From Goniomonas avonlea (lineage: Eukaryota > Cryptophyceae > Goniomonadida > Goniomonadaceae): a stretch of DNA of 10,940 nt. Below are positions 7,040 through 10,940 of the stretch, one piece after another; positions within the stretch are counted from its first letter, which is position 1, and every line of letters begins with the position of its first letter. Location of the stretch: the NCBI GenBank assembly GCA_003573635.1, contig QUTJ01031332.1:1-10940 (forward strand). Reading direction: 5' to 3'. The translations under genes and the position numbers were made by a program. A model generated the notes under the pieces. That model was not told the origin of the DNA. It did not search any database and saw only the letters and a program-made list of their open reading frames with translations.

Positions 7040-8559
7040 ATGGACGAAGAGAACGAGCCCCTGTTTTCTCTGAATGCATGGGAAGTGGCACCTCGTGGAA
7101 AGACCTTTCGAAAAATGAGGAGCTGCGGCATCATTGTTGCGTTTGTGGTTCTGTTTGCTTGGTCCGTGACTGTGACGGTGATGTTGGCCCAATCTCGCTC
7201 GTCCGACAGCGGCCCGCTGCCACCCACCTGGTCCCGCACCGTTGTTTTCATGCGACACTGTGTCCGTGCTGCGCGATACACCATTCTACTTGGGGAGCCA
7301 GGGTTCACTAACGTTGACAACTACACTGCCTCCCCGTTTCCGAAATGGCCGACGCTGCCGTACACTTGCCTGCCTCGGGGCCTCGAAATTCTCAAAGGAC
7401 AGGGGCATCATTTGCGAGGTCAATTTCCTGGAAGGCTTACGGTTGTGTCTGATGCTGTCCAGGTCCGTCACAGAACCCCGTTGGTGCCGGCGCTGACCTG
7501 TCCCAGAGAGACTTTGACACCGCGACGAGCCTACTGGATGGCCTCGGCACAAAGCAGGCTGAATATTTAATGAGCTACGGGCACGAGATTTTTGATCCGT
7601 TCAAAGCTGGGATCTGTCAGGGAGCCACGCCAAAGCAGATGGATAAAATTTTGGAGGACAGAATGCAAATCGTTTTGCCTCCGCGTCATCATTTGACCAG
7701 ACTCGCAACAATGCAAGGGGCTCTTGGAACCGGCACTGCGTCGCCGCTGCAGGATATTGAGGATCGCCGTGTCAATGGTCAGCTCATTGGGGGAACCAAC
7801 GTTGCGTACGAGGTGCTCGATGCGTGCCACCTTTTCCCCGTTCCTGACCGATGCTGAGCCAGATCTCAGAGATGCTCCTCCTACAGTTTGGGGGAGGCAT
7901 CCCTATCTTCCGTTCTATCTCCCTTGTCGATGTTTACGAGTTTCTTGTGTCGCACGTCTACTATCGGGCAATCACTCAGGTGTGACCGTGTCCTTGGCTG
8001 CTGTTTAACCCTCTCCTCCCTCACCCTCTCTCTCTCGCTCAAACCCAACCACTCACCCACGGTCCATTGCTGTATGACCGCAGTGGCCGCCTCGCCGTCC
8101 CTCTCCCTACCCCTCGCTCCTCGTCTGTTGTGACATCTCCTGCAGCGAAACTCCAACTCCGTCCGGCGCATGTCCAACATTGCATCCCACACCCTGAATT
8201 TCCTGAGCACTTCCTCGTCCGATGCAACCCTAGCCTGGGTCGGCCACGACACAACCATTGATGGCATGGCAGCGATGCTCGGACTCTCGTGGTCGATCCC
8301 ACCGTACCCTGACAACGACGTGCCGCCGGGGTCCATGCTCGTGTTCGAGCTTCAAGGCTCTCGCAGCGGCGGGGCAGTGGTCAACGCCACCTTCCGCTAC
8401 ACGACGTTCAACACCACTGACGGCGCTATGACAACCGTTCCTGCTACTTTCGTGGGCGGGTCGTCGGTTATGGACTGGCATGACTTTCGGGAGGCAGTCG
8501 AGGCACAAGTCGCGCCGGAGTGCGTCAGTGGGCCACTTGCGTCCAACCCCGTCTCCTGA
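7040..8559 (+). CDS. Membrane-anchored histidine acid phosphatase (AppA/phytase-like, clade 2)
   Basis: Exons 7040-7462, 7507-7812, 7863-7979 and 8146-8559 join in phase 0 at all three introns (44, 50 and 166 bp) into 419 residues ending at TGA 8557-8559, close to the length of bacterial AppA. Family members hydrolyse phosphomonoesters such as phytate or sugar phosphates through a phosphohistidine. The nucleophile motif is RHCVRAA at 72-78 (family RHGxRxP), so H73 is the likely nucleophile. The HD proton-donor motif is GHDTT with H316 and D317. Other family blocks are FDPFKAGICQ (170-179), SEMLLLQ (245-251) and DVPPGSMLVFEL (340-351). A single hydrophobic helix at about 31-50 after a short acidic/basic head predicts a type II anchor with the catalytic domain in the lumen or outside the cell. 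NxT sequons lie at N94, N362 and N371. The ATG at 7040 (ggcaATGG) is the first of its frame and precedes the anchor. Substrate cannot be told from sequence. Confidence 0.93.
7463..7506 (+). other. 44-bp micro-intron of the phosphatase gene
   Basis: Donor gtccgt follows codon CAG (Q141) and acceptor ctgtcccag precedes AGA (R142), phase 0. A ctgac branch-site candidate lies 10 nt before the acceptor AG. Removing it joins VVSDAVQ to RDFDTATSLL, as expected from the family alignment, and reading through it would leave the family frame. Confidence 0.88.
7813..7862 (+). other. 50-bp micro-intron of the phosphatase gene
   Basis: Donor gtgctc follows GAG (E243) and the acceptor is gagccag, phase 0. 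Branch candidate ctgac lies about 15 nt before the AG. Without splicing the frame stops at TGA 7855-7857; splicing joins NVAYE to ISEMLLLQFGGG, which matches the family. Confidence 0.87.
7980..8145 (+). other. 166-bp third intron of the phosphatase gene
   Basis: Donor gtgtga follows CAG (Q282) and acceptor tctcctgcag precedes CGA (R283), phase 0. The body is pyrimidine-rich (8009-8040 and 8091-8125). A ttgtgac branch candidate lies at about 8127-8133. The joined text YYRAITQ/RNSNSVRRM aligns with the helix before the HD block in the family. Confidence 0.88.
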
Positions 8560-8662
8560 AGCACAGACAACAGAGTGTGTCAGTGTCTCCCGAAGCTTGC
8601 AGCGCACACGACAGTGTGTGTGAGTGGACCGGTTACGACCCCACCTCCTGAAGCTTGCAGCC
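8545..8662 (+). repeat. Three related copies of the phosphatase stop region
   Basis: The string around the stop codon (gtctcctgaagc, 8551-8562) recurs as gtctcccgaagcttgcagc at 8585-8603 and cctcctgaagcttgcagcc at 8644-8662. Flanking gtgtgt(c/g)agtg text is also shared. The copies lie in the presumed 3' UTR. Confidence 0.8.
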
Positions 8663-9466
8663 AAAAGCGCTGGAACGGCGACGCTGCAGGCGATGGGGTC
8701 GGCAATCAGTCCACTGGGGCAGTCTGCTCTTTGTGCCTCCAGGGGCGGAGGCGAGTCGACAACTCAGCGTGCACTCTCGCGTGCACCCTCTCACCAAGCA
8801 CTTCTCAGATGACGGGGCCAGGGTCTATCTTACCTCGAGCTGTGTTCCTTGTTTCACGCGTAAGTTAAAATGTTCACGCTCCGTGATCTGTGAGCGAGCT
8901 CGTGAGTACGTGACGATGCACTCGCACGGACTCGATTACTCGTGAGCTAGTTAAGATCGACTAATCTTATTGTCTGCGTGTGCTGCGTGTGCTGCGTGGG
9001 CCCGTTTTTGCGTTGCTGTGAGTGTGGCTGTTTCTATCAAACAGGTAGGGGGGGGGGGCACCCTATTAAAAAGTGATTACGAGTGCCACGGTGAACCTGT
9101 GTGTCATCTAATTCGGATTTTGTTGATTCCTGAGTGCTGATACACAGAGAGCAGCGCGATAGAGGCACGAACGAGAAGACATCTTTGACATCCTTGATCG
9201 AGAGCGAACGTACCTCACACACGGCAGCACACATGGAGCGGGGGAAGCCTGCAGGCTGACGAGTTCGAATCCTAGAGCTTGAGAGCGAAATGCACCGCGG
9301 CAACCGCGTCCGTGACCTCTCTCACACGGTCTCTCTGCAAGTTGAAGTTGACTCTGCCTGTATCCCACCCCACCCCTGAGCGTTCGGCTCGCGGCCTGAG
9401 GGTTCTTCGCAGCAGCAGGTTGCCACCCAGGCCATGTGTCGATGGGCTTGGGTACGAGTACAATTC
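8663..9466. other. 3' flank of the phosphatase gene, no gene recognised
   Basis: No convincing coding sequence. Visible are small tgctgcgtg repeats (8978-8999), a G11 run (9048-9058), a possible late poly-A signal ATTAAA at 9065-9070, and a strong donor-like gtacgt on the minus strand at 9214 without a clear exon. A gctgataca(a)cagagagc motif at about 9138 recurs at about 9485. Confidence 0.5.
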
Positions 9467-9472
9467 TTTATT
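9467..9472 (-). terminator. Possible poly-A signal AATAAA overlapping a stop codon
   Basis: On the minus strand the hexamer AATAAA contains the TAA that ends the candidate exon at 9468. It is a signal only if that exon is real. Confidence 0.25.
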
Positions 9473-9677
9473 TCCGAACAAATGCTGATACAACAGAGAG
9501 CGCAAACAGTGTGAGGGAGGCAGCGCCAAGAAAGCAGCCGAAGCGATTCCACGCCATTAGCACCGCCAATTTGGCGATCGAAATGGCGACTCCCACACGA
9601 AGTCGCAACGGTGGACTGTTTGCGGCGGCATCGCCATCACAGTGCCATCGGATCCACAAAGTTACCGAGATGGGCAC
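9468..9677 (-). CDS. Possible terminal exon of an unidentified minus-strand membrane protein
   Basis: From 9677 down, 69 codons are open after an acceptor-like gccggccag and end in TAA at 9470-9468. The text is mixed and then hydrophobic (IAKLAVLMAW, FGCFLGAASLTLFALSVV), compatible with one or two membrane helices next to a short basic tail (FVRK). An AATAAA poly-A hexamer overlaps the stop. The same frame stays open to 9887, so the true 5' end is unknown. I recognise no family. An overlapping plus-strand frame (9436-9702) is also open, which weakens the call. Confidence 0.28.
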   Translation of the reverse strand: MPISVTLWIRWHCDGDAAANSPPLRLRVGVAISIAKLAVLMAWNRFGCFLGAASLTLFALSVVSAFVRK

Positions 9678-9832
9678 CTGGCCGGCCAACTCCACTGGAT
9701 AACGAGCACCAGATAATGTCCACTTTTTGGGAGGCAAACTACTTGGTTGGGCAGCCGTTGGTTTAACCAGCGTCGGTGGCCGGTGTCGGCATTGGCATCT
9801 CAGCCGACACCAGCCGCCGACATACCATTCAA

Positions 9833-9913
9833 GCGACACATAATGCCATTGAAAACACATCACTGTCACACGATCACTGCGACACATAATGCCATTGAAA
9901 ACACATCACTGTC
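9833..9913. repeat. 35-bp direct repeat, period 46
   Basis: Identical copies beginning gcgacacataatgccattg occupy 9833-9867 and 9879-9913. The gap between copies contains cgatcac, and a related gatcgacgcgatcac palindromic patch follows at 9919-9933. Confidence 0.96.
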
Positions 9914-9930
9914 GAGGTGATCGACGCGAT

Positions 9931-10026
9931 CACGTGGCGCGCAGCTCCAGCCCGTGAAGCTAACAGGCGCTAACGTACGCCACTCCATACGTCAGCAGGG
10001 CACGATGCACGTCACCTTACGTCACC
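9931..10026. promoter_or_regulatory. Cluster of ACGTCA (CRE/bZIP-like) motifs with a CACGTG box
   Basis: CACGTG is at 9931-9936, tacgtca at 9988-9994, cacgtca at 10008-10014 and tacgtca at 10018-10024. The last two sit in a 10-bp direct spacing (acgtcacc at 10009 and 10019). Such motifs bind bHLH and bZIP factors in many eukaryotes, but no gene start is established nearby. Confidence 0.3.
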
Positions 10027-10140
10027 ACAGGGAACGATGCAGCCACATGTGATAGTCCACTCACCTCACCTCACCAGGAGTACTCTGGTGAAAACTCACC
10101 GCGAGACAGGGGCAAGGGAGGGCGTCCGGTGAGTTTGGGC

Positions 10141-10316
10141 ACCCACAGCTCACTGCGTTCTCTCGCTGTCACGACCCAAGTCCCATCGTCCCTCGGACAT
10201 TGAGAGAGAGAGCACGTTCAGGGAGTTTTGACACCCACAGCTCAGTGCTTTCTCTCACCCAAGTCCCATCGTCCCTCGGACATTGAGAGAGAGCACGTCA
10301 GGGGGCTTTGACACCC
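10141..10316. repeat. Tandem duplication, about 83-92 bp per unit
   Basis: Unit 1 (10141-10232) and unit 2 (10233-10316) share acccacagctca, tctctc, cccaagtcccatcgtccctc and ggacattgagagaga, then gcacgt(t)cagggag/ggctttgacaccc. Unit 2 lacks about 9 bp near its middle, which accounts for most of the length difference. Confidence 0.92.
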
Positions 10317-10347
10317 GGGTCTCTGGTTAGCACGAGGAGGCAGTTGA

Positions 10348-10449
10348 ATTTCTCTGTTGCATCAAGCAGCGTCGGTTGAGGCCGAGAAGAAGGCCAAGGC
10401 CGAGGCGGTCAAGGTCAAGGTCGAGGTCAAGGACAAAGGCGGTCTGTGA
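10348..10449 (+). CDS. Possible short Lys/Glu-rich terminal exon
   Basis: One plus-strand frame is open from 10348 to TGA 10447-10449 and reads VEAEKKAKAEAVKVKVEVK followed by DKGGL. The composition (alternating Lys and acidic or Ala/Val) looks like a real charged protein tail, and acceptor-like AGs lie at about 10366-10369. But the DNA is itself a 6-bp repeat (gtcaag/gtcgag), which gives such text by chance, and no upstream exon is identified. Confidence 0.2.
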   Translation: MSLLHQAASVEAEKKAKAEAVKVKVEVKDKGGL

Positions 10450-10940
10450 CAGGATCAAAGGCGACAAGAGCCAAGGGCACACGGAGCCCAAGTTGGGCAC
10501 TTGTCGCCTCCAGACCAAACTTGACAGCTCTGCAGTTCTGGGAGCTTGCATACGCTCTCTCCTCTCTCTCAACCAGGGAGACAAATGTGGGCCCCCACCA
10601 GCAGGAGAAAAATTGTCACCACGATGCTTCCAACGAGCATCGACACGGTTGTAGGTTGGAGATGAGAGGAGTCCAGGCCTGAGAGCGTGTGACGTCTGCA
10701 GCAACACACGGGAGAGCAGGTGGAGAGAGACAGAGAGAGAGAGAGAGCAGGGAGTGCATGGCAGCCACAGCAAGGAGAAAAGACAAAGGAGAACGGGAAG
10801 CGGAGAAAGAGTGTGTCCCCCAAAAAGCCAGCCTAGCAGCGAGAGCGAGAGCATTTCAAGCACCCCAGGAACTGCATAGCGGCCACAGATCCATGGATCT
10901 ACGAGGCAGGGCGACCAGAGTGCCTCGACGCAAAGAGGAG
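10450..10940. other. Right edge, no gene recognised
   Basis: Open frames on both strands are low-complexity (Leu/Ser-rich on minus, Arg/Ser-rich on plus) and cross a (GA)n tract at 10727-10747. Nothing is identifiable up to the window end. Confidence 0.5.

Noticed and set aside
9259-9276. tRNA B-box-like string gagttcgaatcc
   Set aside because: The flanking bases cannot form a T-stem, and no A-box, anticodon arm or acceptor stem is seen on either strand.
9037-9303. Minus-strand frame with KDVKDVFSFVPL text and a gtacgt donor-like site
   Set aside because: The donor would lie inside the frame, no acceptor or partner exon is evident, and two other frames are open over the same DNA.
10327-10863. 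178-codon minus-strand frame starting with a hydrophobic, signal-peptide-like stretch
   Set aside because: The Leu/Ser-rich start is encoded by a (CT)n tract and the LDLDLD text by a 6-bp repeat; no known family.

Overview
The window looks like nuclear DNA of a GC-rich, intron-dense unicellular eukaryote. Coding sequence is split by GT...AG introns, many with a CTNAC-like branch site 10-25 nt before the acceptor. There are no bacterial-style operons, and introns and flanks are full of (GT)n, (GA)n, poly-G/C and purine/pyrimidine tracts. A protist (alga, choanoflagellate or similar) fits, but the sequence alone does not fix the lineage. The single N in a C-run (4019) shows some base-level uncertainty in the assembly.

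Two genes are well supported and diverge from a 227-bp shared promoter (6813-7039). On the minus strand, 6812 down to at least 1646 encodes a CASTOR/POLLUX-type ion channel. I resolve 13 exons: a Pro/Ser/Ala-rich N-terminus, four membrane segments with a pore loop, and the N-terminal part of the cytosolic RCK gating region. About 754 residues are readable. The last part of the family's C-terminal domain is not visible, so the gene probably continues past the left edge. Two Ala/Ser-rich candidate exons (1234-1324, 590-659) have compatible splice phases and may be its next exons. On the plus strand, 7040-8559 encodes a complete 419-residue histidine acid phosphatase of the AppA/phytase-like clade 2. 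It has four exons, an N-terminal membrane anchor and a complete HD motif, but its active-site motif is RHC rather than RHG.

Layout: 1-1645 is repeat-rich (31-bp tandem repeat with a CTCGCGAG palindrome, GT-rich tract, and an array of degenerate copies of the exon 13 splice donor). 1646-6812 is the channel gene. 6813-7039 is the divergent promoter. 7040-8559 is the phosphatase gene. 8560-10940 is mostly non-coding or unrecognised, with short duplications, a possible minus-strand terminal exon (9468-9677), a cluster of ACGTCA motifs and an approximately 83-92-bp tandem duplication.

Nothing shows that the two genes share a pathway; sharing a promoter is the only visible link. The most unusual points are the altered selectivity-filter motif of the channel (ASSGTHA), the RHC active site of the phosphatase, and the intron architecture: 44-59-bp introns beside the promoter versus repeat-inflated introns farther away, one of which seems to have grown by copying its own 5' splice site.
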